A stretch of 64,000 bases of DNA from Anaeramoeba ignava. Lineage: Eukaryota > Metamonada > Anaeramoebidae. Positions within the stretch are counted from its first letter, which is position 1. Each line of letters begins with the position of its first letter. The DNA lies in assembly GCA_028826165.1 (NCBI GenBank), contig JAPDFW010000086.1, positions 1 to 64,000 of the forward strand, in the 5' to 3' direction. Shown piece by piece: positions 47,566-58,890 of this stretch. Below the pieces are notes generated by a model. The model saw only the letters and a program-made list of their open reading frames with translations. It was not told the origin of the DNA and ran no database searches. A program made the translations under genes and the position numbers.

Positions 47566-49519
47566 TTATTTGAGTTTTTTCTCAAAAGATTCTTTTGTAA
47601 TTTTAGCAAGTTTTCCTTTTCTGACGATATAATCAAAATAAACCGACATAATATAGCTAGCAATTAAAGAAAAGGGAGCAAGAAGAGTATCAAAGAAGAT
47701 ATTATTAACAGGAGAAAGACCATTCATTGAAGTTCTAGCGAAATAAATCAAGAATTCTTGAGTGATATGAAAGTTTCCTTTTTCAACTCCTGAAAAGAGA
47801 CTTTTTGCGCTATCTTCTGCAGAGAATGCTTTTGCTGTTCCTTCAATTTCTGTTGTTTCTGATGGTTTTCTTTTTGATTCTTCAATTAATCCTGGTGTTT
47901 CCATTGTTGATGGATAAAATATGTGAACTTCAATGTTTAATGCTTTGAATTCGTTTCTTAAACAATCTGCTAATCCTTTTATTGCAAATTTTGATGAGCA
48001 ATAAGCTGAAAATCCGATAAATCCAAGAAGACTTGCTGCAGAACCAACAAGAATGATTTTTGGTTTTTCCTCTTTTTTTTTTTTTTCAAATTCAATTTAA
48101 TATTTTAATTTAATTTAATTTTTGAATTTAATGTTTGAATTTAATTTAATTTGATTTAATATTTTAATTTAATATTTAGATTTAATATTTTGATTTAATA
48201 ATTTAATTTAATTTAATATTTTGATTTAATATTTGATTTAATATTTTGATTTAATATTTTAATTTAATATTTTAATTTAATATTTTAATTTAATATTTGA
48301 ATTTAATATTTAGATTTAATATTTAGATTTAATATTTCAATTTAATATTTTAATTTAATATTTTGATTTAATATTTGAATTTAATTTAATTTAATTTAAT
48401 TTTTGAATTTAATTTAATAATTTAATATTTGGATTTAATATTTTAATTTAATATTAATATTTTAATTTAATATTTAGATTTAATAATTTAATTTAAATTT
48501 AATATTTGAATTTAATATTTTAATTCAATTTCATTATGAATTTAATATTTAGATTTAATATTTTGATTTAATATTTTGATTTAATATTTAGATTTAATTT
48601 GATTTAATATTTTGATTTAATATTTTGATTTAATATTTTAATTCAATATTTTGATTTAATAATTTAATTTAATATTTTAATTTAATATTTTAATTTAATA
48701 TTTTAATTTAATATTTTAATTTAATATTTCAATTCAATTTTAATTTAATATTTGAATTTAATATTTGAATTTAATATTTCGATTTAATATTTTAATTTAA
48801 TATTTTAATTTAATATTTTGATTTAATATTTAGATTTAATGTTTAGATTTAATATTTTGATTTAATATTTTAATTTAATGTTTGAATTTAATATTTTGAT
48901 TTAATATTTTAATTTAATATTTCAATTTAATAATACTTTTCTTCTTCTTATCAGCAGCTAGTTTTGTCATCTCAGGAAGAACAGCTTTAATAGTATTAAC
49001 AGTTCCAAAAAAATTCAAATTCATTTGTGAATGAAATTCATCCAAAGGTTGTTGGGAAAAATAAGCAGGTAAAGATTCACCAGCACAAGGAATAACAATA
49101 AAAGGAGGACCAGAATATTTAACTGCCTTATTAACAGCATGAGAAATTGAATCAAAACTAGAAACATCAGCAGAAAAAGCAGAGATAGTTTGTGAATCGG
49201 AAATTTTATGAGAAGAAATAGTTTCAATTGCTTTTTTTAATTTTTCTGGATTTCTTGCTATTATTGAAACATGCGCTCCCCGTTGGGCTGATAGAACCCC
49301 GAGAGATAATCCAAGCCCTGATGAACCGCCTGTTATTATTACATGTTTTCCTTGAAAGTTAATTCGGTTCATCATTTTGTCAATTATTTTTTTCGAAATT
49401 ATCCAAATTATAATTGTCACTATTATTAGGAATATTGTTAATTTTTTGAAACTCATATTTCCAAGCCAAAGTAAATATTTATCCACAAATTTTGCAAATG
49501 AACATGTTAAACATCCCAT
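47566..49519 (-). CDS. 3-ketodihydrosphingosine reductase (SDR family)
   Basis: NADPH-dependent reductase for the second step of sphingolipid synthesis, at the ER membrane. Exon 1 49519-48937 and exon 2 48071-47566; 362 residues. An N-terminal membrane anchor (LTIFLIIVTIIIWIIS, ~26-42) precedes the Rossmann motif ITGGSSGLGLSLG. Then come NFFGTVN, the catalytic Ser in LVGSAASLLG and YCSSK (YxxxK). The stretch YPSTMETPGLIEESKRKPSE matches the KDSR/TSC10 signature (YPPDTDTPGLxxExxxKPxE). The C-terminus has hydrophobic segments (NNIFFDTLLAPFSLIASYI) and FDYIVRKGKL. The intron is an 865-base AATATTTxx array. Confidence 0.93.
48072..48936. repeat. KDSR intron: TTTAATATTT array
   Basis: Degenerate 10-base units (ATTTAATATT with G, A or T before ATTTAAT) fill the intron. 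Sense GTATTATTAA...AAAG. Confidence 0.9.
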
Positions 49520-49927
49520 TTTATTTTTCTTTTTTTGATTTTTCTTGTGAAGGAAAAAAATGAAAACAACAAAAAAGCAAAAAAAATTTTTTTTCTTTTG
49601 TTTACAATTTAATTATAATTTTAATTTTAAATTGAATTTTAAATTTAATTATAATTTTAATTTTAATTTTTAATTATAATTTTAATTTTAATTTTAGTTT
49701 TAAATTTAATTTTAATTTTAATTTTAATTTTAATTATAATTTTAATTTTAATTTTAATTTTAGTTTTAATTTTAAATTGAATTTTAAATTTAATTTTAAT
49801 TTTAGTTTTAGTTTTAAATTTAATTTTAATTTTAATTTTAATTTTGATTTAAATTTTAATTTTAATTTTGATTTTAAATTTAGATTTTAATTTTAATTTG
49901 GATTTTAATGATTTTTATTGTTTTGAT
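49520..49927. repeat. Intergenic AATTTT array upstream of KDSR
   Basis: AAAAAAGCAAAAAAAATTTTT at about 49572-49592, then ~300 bases of AATTTT/AATTATAATTTT units up to the stop of the histone-fold gene. No gene seen. Confidence 0.7.
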
Positions 49928-50538
49928 TTAAAAATCTTTTTCTTCTTGACTTTCTTCAATTTCAATTATCATGTTTTCATTATTTTCATTGTTTTCATTA
50001 TTTTCATTGTTTTCATTATTTTCATTGTTTTCAATGTTTTCATTGTTTTCAATGTTTTCAATATTTTCATTATTTTCATTATTTTCTTTATTTTCATTAT
50101 TTTCATTGTTTTCATTATTTTCTTTATTTTCATTATTTTCATTGTTTTCATTTGAATCTTCTTTCTCTTTTTCTATAAATAAACGTAGAAAATCCAATTC
50201 ATTACTAATCAAAATAGAATTATCTTTTCAAAATTAAATTAAATTAAATTTTAATTAAATCTAAATGAAATCTAAATTAAATTTTTACTTAAATCTTCAA
50301 CTTGAATTGTTTTTCTATTTTGTTGTTGAGAAAAAAGAAAAACTTTTTCTGTAATTAATTCTAAAAACATTTCAGTTGCTTTTGTTAATCCAATAATTGC
50401 ATCTGAAGAAATAGATTCAATTTTTGAATCTAAATTCATAATTCTTTTAACAGTTTGAAGAGGTAATCTTAATTTATTTTTATTTTTATTTTTATTTTTA
50501 TTTTTATTTTTATTTTTATTTTTATTTTCAATTTCCAT
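49928..50538 (-). CDS. Histone-fold protein (POLE4/CHRAC/NC2-alpha/NF-YC type)
   Basis: Exon 1 50538-50289 and exon 2 50223-49928, 181 residues. After a short Asn-Lys tract encoded by AATAAA hexamers comes an H2A-like histone fold: LRLPLQTVKRIMNLDSKIES, ISSDAIIGLTKATEMFLELI, RKTIQVEDLNNSILISNELD, FLRLFIEK. The LPLxxVKxIM...ISSxAxxxxxKATExF pattern is shared by DPB3/POLE4, CHRAC and NF-YC/NC2-alpha families; which one cannot be decided by eye. A ~70-residue acidic tail of NENNENKENN repeats follows, as in several chromatin histone-fold subunits. Expected nuclear. Divergent from acylase copy A with a 228-base gap. Confidence 0.82.
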
Positions 50539-50766
50539 TTTTAATTTTATTTTTAATTTTAATTTTAATTTTATTTTTAATTTTAATTTTAATTTTAATT
50601 TTAATTTTAATTTTAAATAAAAAAGGAGAAGAAAAAAGAAGAAAAAAAATGAAATTTTTTATTTTAAAATTTTTTTTTAATTTTAATTTGGAAAAGAAAA
50701 AAAAGCAAAAAAAAATTTTTTTTTTCCTTTTTCATTTTTTTCAATTTTTTAAAAAGAAAAGAGAAG

Positions 50767-53700
50767 ATGAATATTTTAAATAATATAATTGGAAGTTTTT
50801 TTAAAACAGTTGCATATTCTAAATTACCCAAAATAGAAGGGAAAATAAAAACTGATAAATTATCATCACCAGTTGAAATCAAAAGAGATAAATATGGAGT
50901 TCCTCATATTTACGCTAAAAATATAAATGATTTACTCTTTGCTCAAGGTTATGTTCATTCTCAAGATAGATATTTCCAAATGGAATTAGTAAGAAGAATT
51001 ATTTCTGGAACTGCTTCTTCAGTTCTTGGTTATGATCCTGATCTTTTATTATCAGATATGTTCTTTAGAAGTTGTCAATTTTATAAACTTGCTGAACAAG
51101 AATATAAAAGTTCTTCTTTAGAATTGAGGAAATTAATTCAAAGTTATTGTGATGGAATTAATTTTTATTTGAGTGAATGTTATAAATCAAATTCATTTTC
51201 TTTTGAAATTTCATTATTGAAAATTAAACCAAGAAATTGGGATTTTCTTGATGTTGCTGCTGTTATGAGATTTATTGGAGCTGAAATGACTTATGATGTT
51301 TTTCGTAAACTTTATCTTGCTCAATTATCTCAACAATTAGGAATTGAAAAAACAATGGAATTTTGTAATGCTCCAATTAATAAACCAACAGTTGTTGAAA
51401 ATGGAATTGAAGTTAATGATGTTATTGAAAAAGTTATCTCAAATACAATGGAAAATGTTAAAACTATTCATAAAACCAAAAAGAAAATTACAGGAGGATT
51501 TGCTGGATCAAATTGTTTTGCTATTTCAGGAAAATATACCGAATCAGGAAAACCATTTCTTTGTTCTGATCCACATTTAGAATTAAGAATTCCTTCATTT
51601 TTTTATGAAAATCATCTTATTTCAAAAGATGGATATGATTTATATGGATATTCTATTGCTGGAGCTCCTTATATTTTGATTGTAAAAAATCAAAATTTAA
51701 ATTAAAATTAAAATTAAAATTAAAATCAAAATTAAAATTAAAATTAAAATTCAAATCAAATTTAAAATTAAAATTAAAATCAAAATAAAAATTAAAATTA
51801 AAATTAAAATCAAAATTAAAATTAAAATTAAAACCAAAATCAAAATTAAAATTAAAATTAAAATTAAAATTAAAATTAAAATTAAAATTAAAATTAAAAT
51901 TAAAATTAAAATTAAAATTAAAATTAAAATTAAAATCAAAATTAAAATTAAAATTAAAATTAAAAATCAAAAATTAAATAAAGGGATTTAATGGTACGTT
52001 TAGTTGGGGAATTACTTTAGGAATGGCAGATTCAGAAGATGCTTATTTAGAAAAAATTAAAGGAGATGAATATCTTTATAAAAATGAATGGAAAAAATTA
52101 GAAAGTTATCGAGAAACAATCCAAATCAAAGATCATCCAGATCGTATATTTAATATTCTTAAAACAAGACATGGCCCACTTATTTCAACTTTTTATGATT
52201 CAAAATTAAATTTAAATCAACTTGAAAATCAAAATCAAAATCAAAATCAAAATCAAAATCAAAATCAAAATCAAAATCAAAATCAAAATGAAAATCAAAA
52301 TCAAAATGATGAAATCCAATATCATATTTCTTTCCAATCAATTATTTTTCAACATTATTCTGGAAAATCATTAGTTAATGCATTATATCTAGTTTCTCAA
52401 GCAAAAACTTATGAAGAATTTTCTTCTGTAGTTGATAATTGTTATTATGGATCATTTAATTTTACATTTGCAGATAATAATGGGAATATTGGATATTATT
52501 TATCAGGAAAATATCCAATAAGAAATGAAAAGTGGATAAAACAATTTATACTTCCAGGATGGACAGGAGAATATGAATGGGAAGAAATGATTCCATTTGA
52601 GAAAAATCCACATTCACTCAATCCTAAACAAGGATATGTTGTTTCAACAAACAATAATCCAGGAAAAACAGAATATTATATTGGAACTAATTTTGATAAT
52701 TATCGAGCAGAAAGATTAAATTATTTAATTCAAACATTTATTGATTCAGGCAAAAAATTCAAATATCAAGATTTAATGAAAATTCAAACTGATATCAAAA
52801 CATTTTCAGGAAGAGATATTTCTTTAGCAATCCAAAATCAATTTGAAGAAGTTCTTAAATCACATGATAATAAAAAGATTTCAGAATTATATGATATTCT
52901 TAAAAAATGGAATTATGACATGGATATCAAATCTGTTGGAGCAACAATCTATTTTCTATTCATAATAAAATTTTTTGAAGTTGTTATTAAAGAACAAGTA
53001 AAAGATTATCATTTATCAAAATTCTTAATTGGATCAAACTGCAATACTTTAATAAGAGGAGACGAGCCCGAATCTTTAACTTATCCAAGCTTTATTCTTT
53101 CAACAATTACAAATCCAAAATGTAAATGGATTGAAGATTGTGGAGGATTAAATGAAGTTATTAAAACAATATTTGAAAAAATTTATGAATTTGGAAAAGA
53201 ATATTTCAAAAGTGAAAATATTGAAGAATGGGAATATGGAAAACTTCATATAATTCAACTGGATCATGCATTCTCTGCAGAGTCAAAGATATTTAATTCT
53301 TTTAATATTGGTATAATAATATTAAAATCAAAATTAAAATTAAAATCAAAATCAAAATTAAAATCAAAATTAAAATTAAAATCAAAATTAAAATTAAAAT
53401 CAAAAAAATTAAAATTAAAATTAAAATTAAAATTAAAATTAAAATCAAAATCAAAATTAAAATCAAAATAAAAATCAAAATTAAAAATGAAAAGGACCAT
53501 TACCTATTTTTGGATGTGGAACTACAATTAATCTTCAAACATATCATCCATCATATGAAAATTTTTATAAATCATCTGTAGGTCCTGTTATGAGAATGAT
53601 ATTTGATTTAGGACAACCAGAAGATTCATTTGGAGTAATTTGTACAGGAAATAGTGAAAATGTTACAAGTGAATTTTATGATAATCAATTTAAATTATGG

Positions 53701-53781
53701 TATGAATTAAAATATCATCCATTATTAATGAAAGAAGATGATATTTTAGAAAAAGAAAAATATCGATTAATTTTACTTTAA
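50767..53781 (+). CDS. Penicillin acylase family (Ntn hydrolase) protein, copy A
   Basis: Three exons: 50767-51681, 51984-53310, 53495-53781; 842 residues, usual for the family. Motifs in order: VEIKRDKYGVPHIYA and LLFAQGYVHSQDRYFQMEL (alpha-chain start), GGFAGSNCFAISG (Gly-Ser autocleavage site; that Ser would be the N-terminal nucleophile), LCSDPHLELRIPSFFYE, IAGAPYILIGFNGTFSWGIT (spanning the intron 1 junction), TRHGPLIS and GYVVSTNNNPG (Asn loop). An Asn-Gln tract of ~30 residues is inserted after KLNLNQLEN. No secretory signal peptide is evident, unlike bacterial periplasmic relatives. Substrate unknown; amide or N-acyl hydrolysis is expected from the family. Both introns are AAAATT/AAAATC arrays. 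Confidence 0.92.
51682..51983 (+). repeat. Acylase A intron 1: AAAATT array
   Basis: GTAAAAAATC followed by ~45 AAAATT/AAAATC hexamers, ending AATAAAG. It is inserted exactly between the codons for LI and GFNG. Confidence 0.93.
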
Positions 53782-53990
53782 AATTCAATTCAATTCTTTT
53801 TTAATTCTTTTTCAATTCTTTTTCTTTTCAATTTTAATTCAAAAACTTCAAACGAAAATACATCAAACAACTTTCTCTTGATTGAGAATAAATTTGAAAA
53901 AGAAAAAGAAGCAAAAAAAATTTTTTCTCAATTAAAATTTTTCATTTTTCATTTTTCATTTTTTTCAATTTTTTAAAAAGAAAAGCAAAG

Positions 53991-56900
53991 ATGAATATTT
54001 TAAATAATATAATTGGAGGTTTTTTTAAAACAGTTGCATATTCTAAATTACCCAAAATAGAAGGGAAAATAGAAACTGATAAATTATCATCACCAGTTGA
54101 AATCAAAAGAGATAAATATGGAGTTCCTCATATTTACGCTAAAAATATAAATGATTTACTCTTTGCTCAAGGTTATGTTCATTCTCAAGATAGATATTTC
54201 CAAATGGAATTAGTAAGAAGAATTATTTCTGGAACTGCTTCTTCTGTTCTTGGTTATGATCCTGATCTTTTATTATCAGATATGTTCTTTAGAAGTTGTC
54301 AATTTTATAAACTTGCTGAACAAGAATATAAAAGTTCTTCTTTAGAATTGAGGAAATTAATTCAAAGTTATTGTGATGGAATTAATTTTTATTTGAGTGA
54401 ATGTTATAAATCAAATTCATTTTCTTTTGAAATTTCATTATTGAAAATTAAACCAAGAGATTGGGATTTTCTTGATGTTTCTGCTGTTACAAGATTTATT
54501 GGAGCTGAAATGACTTATGGTGTTTTTCGTAAACTTTATCTTGCTCAATTATCTCAACAATTAGGAATTGAAAAAACAATGGAATTTTGTAATGCTCCAA
54601 TTAATAAACCAACAGTTGTTGAAAATGGAATTGAAGTTAATGATGTTATTGAAAAAGTTATCTCAAATACAATGGAAAATGTTAAAACTATTCATAAAAC
54701 CAAAAAGAAAATTACAGGAGGATTTGCTGGATCAAATTGTTTTGCTATTTCAGGAAAATATACCGAATCAGGAAAACCATTTCTTTGTTCTGATCCACAT
54801 TTAGAATTAAGAATTCCTTCATTTTTTTATGAAAATCATCTTATTTCAAAAGATGGATATGATTTATATGGATATTCTATTGCTGGAGCTCCTTATATTT
54901 TGATTGTAAAAAATCAAAATTAAAATTAAAATTAAAATCAAAATTAAAATTAAAATTAAAATCAAAATTAAAATCAAAATTAAAATTAAAATTCAAATTA
55001 AAATTAAAATTAAAATCAAAATTAAAATTAAAATTAAAATTAAAATTAAAATTAAAATTAAAATTAAAATTAAAATTAAAATTAAAATTAAAATTAAAAT
55101 TAAAATTCAAATTAAAATCAAAATTAAAATCAAAATTAAAATTAAAATTAAAATTAAAATAAAATTAAAATTAAAATTAAAATCAAAATTAAAAATAAAA
55201 TCAAAATAAAAATTAAAATTAAAATTAAAATTAAAATCAAAATTAAAATCAAAATTAAAAATAAAATTAAAATTAAAATTAAAATCAAAATCAAAATCAA
55301 AATCAAAATTAAAATTCAAATCAAAATTAAATTAAAATTAAAATTAAAATCAAAATCAAATAAAGGGATTTAATGGTACATTTAGTTGGGGAATTACTTT
55401 AGGAATGGCAGATTCAGAAGATGCTTATTTAGAAAAAATTAAAGGAGATGAATATCTTTATAAAAATGAATGGAAAAAATTAGAAAGTTATCGAGAAACA
55501 ATTCAAATCAAAGATCATCCAGATCGTATATTTAATATTCTTAAAACAAGACATGGCCCACTTATTTCAACTTTTTATGATTCAAAATTAAATTTAAATC
55601 AACTTGAAAATCAAAATCAACTTGAAAATCAAAATGAAAATCAAAATCAAAATGAAAATCAAAATGAAAATGAAAATGATGAAATCCAATATCATATTTC
55701 TTTCCAATCAATTCTTTTTCAACATTATTCTGGAAAATCATTAGTTAATGCATTATATCTAGTTTCTCAAGCAAAAACTTATGAAGAATTTTCTTCTTTA
55801 GTTGATAATTGTTATTGTGGATCATTTAATTTTACATTTGCAGATAATAATGGAAATATTGGATATTATTTATCAGGAAAATATCCAATAAGAAATGAAA
55901 AGTGGATAAAACAATTTATACTTCCAGGATGGACAGGAGAATATGAATGGGAAGAAATGATTCCATTTGAAAAAAATCCACATTCACTCAATCCTAAACA
56001 AGGATATGTTGTTTCAACAAACAATAATCCAGGAAAAACAGAATATTATATTGGAACTAATTTTGATAATTATCGAGCAGAAAGATTAAATTATTTAATT
56101 CAAACATTTATTGATTCAGGCAAAAAATTCAAATATCAAGATTTAATGAAAATTCAAACTGATATCAAAACATTTTCAGGAAGAGATATTTCTTTAGCAA
56201 TTCAAAATCAATTTGAAGAAGTTCTTAAATCACACGATAATAAAAAGATTTCAGAATTATATGATATTTTTAAAAAATGGAATTATGATATGGATATCAA
56301 ATCTGTTGGAGCAACAATCTATTTTCTATTTGAAATGAAATTTTTTGAAGTTGTTATTAAAGAACAAGTAAAAGATTATCATTTATCAAAATTCTTAATT
56401 GGATCAAACTGCAATACTTTAATAAGAGGAATTACACAAGATTTTCTAACTTATCAAAGCTTTATTCTTTCAACAATTACAAATCCAAAATGTAAATGGA
56501 TTGAAGATTGTGGAGGATTAAATGAAGTTACTAAAACAATATTTGAAAAAATTTATGAATTTGGAAAAGAATATTTCAAAAGTGAAAATATTGAAGAATG
56601 GGAATATGGAAAACTTCATATAATCCAAATGGATCATCCATTTTCTCAGAAATTAAAGATATTTAATTCTTTTAACATTGGTATAATAATATTAAAATTC
56701 AAAATTAAAATTAAAATTAAAATAAAATCAAAATTAAAATCAAAATTAAAATTAAAATCAAAATTAAAATTAAAATTAAAATCAAAATTAAAATTAAAAT
56801 CAAAATTAAAATTAAAATTAAAATTAAAATTAAAATTAAAATCAAAATTAAAATCAAAATTAAAATTAAAATCAAAATTAAAATTAAAATTAAAAGGAAA

Positions 56901-57220
56901 ATCAAAATTAAAATTAAAATTGGAACTAAAATTAAAATTAAAATCATTTCATCCATCAAATGAAAAAATTAAAATAAATCATAAAATAAAATTAAAAATA
57001 AAAATTAAATAAAAAATTTAAAAATTAAAACAACCAGAAAATAAAATTAAAATCAAAAGTAATTTAAAAATAAAATTAAAAAAAATGAAAAATCAAAATG
57101 TTAAAAATCAAAATTTATGATAATCAATTTAAATTATGGTATGAATTAAAAATATCATCCATTATTAATGAAAGAAGATGATATTTTAGAAAGAAAAATA
57201 TCGATTAAATTTTACTTTAA
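53991..57220 (+). pseudogene. Penicillin acylase family protein, copy B, last exon eroded
   Basis: Close duplicate of copy A. Exon 1 53991-54905 and exon 2 55366-56680 are intact, including GSNCFAISG and the Asn loop; intron 1 is 460 bases instead of 302. The third exon is not recoverable. Between 56681 and 57220 only islands of it survive (GGAACT near 56931, CATCCATCAAATGAAAA near 56950, AACCAGAA near 57029, and a better-kept stretch from TTTATGATAATCAATTT near 57114 to the stop equivalent), and the rest has become AAAATT-like sequence. The surviving 3' part has +1, -2 and +1 indels against copy A. The first two exons could still give a truncated protein; the alternative is a local assembly error. 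Confidence 0.8.
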
Positions 57221-57431
57221 AATTTTTTTCAATTCATTTTTAATTCAGGAAATTTTTCAATTTAATTTTTAAATTATTTTTAATTAAAAAATTCTTTTTC
57301 CGATTTTATTTTAGAAAAAAAAATTAATTAAACTTTTTAAAATTTTTTAATTAAAATTCAATTCTTTTTAAAAATTAATTAAAAATTTTTTATTTTTATT
57401 TTTCATTTTTTCCATTTTTTTCCTTTTTTTA
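57221..57431. other. Spacer before the LRR coiled-coil gene
   Basis: A/T runs with TTTTTCCGATTTTATTTTAG near 57297. Nothing else recognised. Confidence 0.4.
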
Positions 57432-58768
57432 ATGTATAATTGGGGTTTTGCTAAGAAAGAGGTGAGGTTAGATAAACAAGGGAATCAAACTGAAAAAAGA
57501 ATTTTGGGAACAAATTTATCCAAATACAAAATTACAAAAGCTTGATTTATCAAATAATTCTTTAACAACAGCTCCTTCAAATCTTGGAGAGTTTCCAAAT
57601 TTAAAGTTTTTAGATCTTTCTTTGAATAATTTTACAAATTTACCAAATGAACTCGCTAATCTAACAAAATTAGAAGAACTTAATTTATTCCAAAACCCAA
57701 ACTTGAAATCTCTTCCAAATTGTGTTTATGGAATGTCTAATTTAAAAAAATTAAATTTGAATGATACACAAATAAATTTTATTCCAAAAAAAATTTTAGA
57801 AACAGCAATTAAAAACCTTTCATTTGGCGGAAAAGAATATAAGAGTCGAAAGAAGATTACCAAATTATTGCAAGATTTAGAAAAGCAAAAAGAGGATTTT
57901 GAAAAAAACAAAAAGAATTAGAAAAGCAAAAAGAGGATTTTGAAAAGCAACAAAAAGAATTGGAAAAACAAAAAAAAGAATTGGAAAAACAACAAAAAGA
58001 TAACAAAAAAGGGAATCAAAATCAACAAGTTGGTACAAATCAAAAAAGGAGAGGATTAGATAAAGATAACAAAAGACGTCACACAGGAAGAAACAGTCCA
58101 ACAAAATCAACAAGTCCAACAAAATCAACAAGTCCAACATCTACAAATCAAAATACAGGACATTCGGATAAATCAAACAGAACATATTTGGAAAACATTC
58201 AAAACAACCAAAGCCAAAACTATCATAATTATCAAAATCAAGATCAAGATCAAAATCAAAATCAATATGCAAATCAATATGGAAATCAAAATCAATATGG
58301 AAATCAATATGCAAATCAATATGGAAATCAATATGGAAATCAATATCAAAATCAAAATCAATATGCAAATCAATATGGAAATCAATATGGAAATCAATAT
58401 GGAAATCAATATCAACAGCAATATCAAAATCAAAATCAAAATCAAAATCAAAATCAAAATCAAAATCAAAATCAAAATCAAAATCAAAATCGAAAAAGTC
58501 CAACTTCTCGAAATCAATCTTCAAAATATATCTCAGAAAGAGAGAAAAAAAAAATATTGGAAAAACAAAAATGGAACAATTAAAAAAAGAAAGAGAAAGA
58601 AATCCAACAAGTCAAGAATTGTCCAATTTTCTTCAAATTGTTGGTTTCGAACCAAAAATATTTGAAGATCCAAGTGATCAAGAGATTCTCAAAATGCAAT
58701 TTGAAATTCTTCGGGAAGAATTCAAGATGGATACTAAACAACTCCCAAAAGTAGAAATTGGTTATTAA
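57432..58768 (+). CDS. Short LRR protein with coiled coil and Asn-Gln-Tyr tract
   Basis: Read as one gene across three frame changes. MYNWGFAKKEVRLDKQGNQ leads, after a +1 change near 57500, into LRRs (LQKLDLSNNSLTTAPSNLGE, LKFLDLSLNNFTNLPNELAN, LEELNLFQNPNLKSLPNCVY). Next is a Glu/Lys/Gln coiled coil with a repeated EKQKEDFEKQQKELEKQ pattern; a missing A in the run near 57902-57908 breaks it. A low-complexity YGNQYANQYGNQ / NQNQ tract follows (~58240-58490). After another missing A near 58567-58571 comes a conserved-looking tail (RNPTSQELSNFLQIVGFEPK, DQEILKMQFEILREEF). Function unknown; the architecture suggests a scaffold. Confidence 0.65.
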
Positions 58769-58890
58769 AATTTTCAAAAAAAAAATCCAAAAATTCAAAT
58801 TTCAAAATTTCAAAATTTCTTTTTTTTTTCTTTCATTCTTTTAAAAAAAAAAATCTAAAAAAAATAAAATGGGTTATTTTCTTTTTGGGA

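Noticed and set aside
53311-53471. Lys-Leu/Lys-Ser tail as the true C-terminus of acylase A
   Set aside because: It is the intron starting GTATAATAAT. Splicing to 53495 restores phase and adds a normal GPLPIFGCGTT... C-terminus.
50767-53781. Bacterial contamination as source of the acylase genes
   Set aside because: They contain host-type GT-AG introns, Asn-Gln tracts and the same AT-rich codon use as neighbouring genes.
57432-57500. A 19- or 43-base mini-intron from AAGAAAGAG/GTGAGG to fix the frame
   Set aside because: The 19-base version would be far shorter than any other intron here (about 60 bases minimum), and the 43-base version does not give the right phase.
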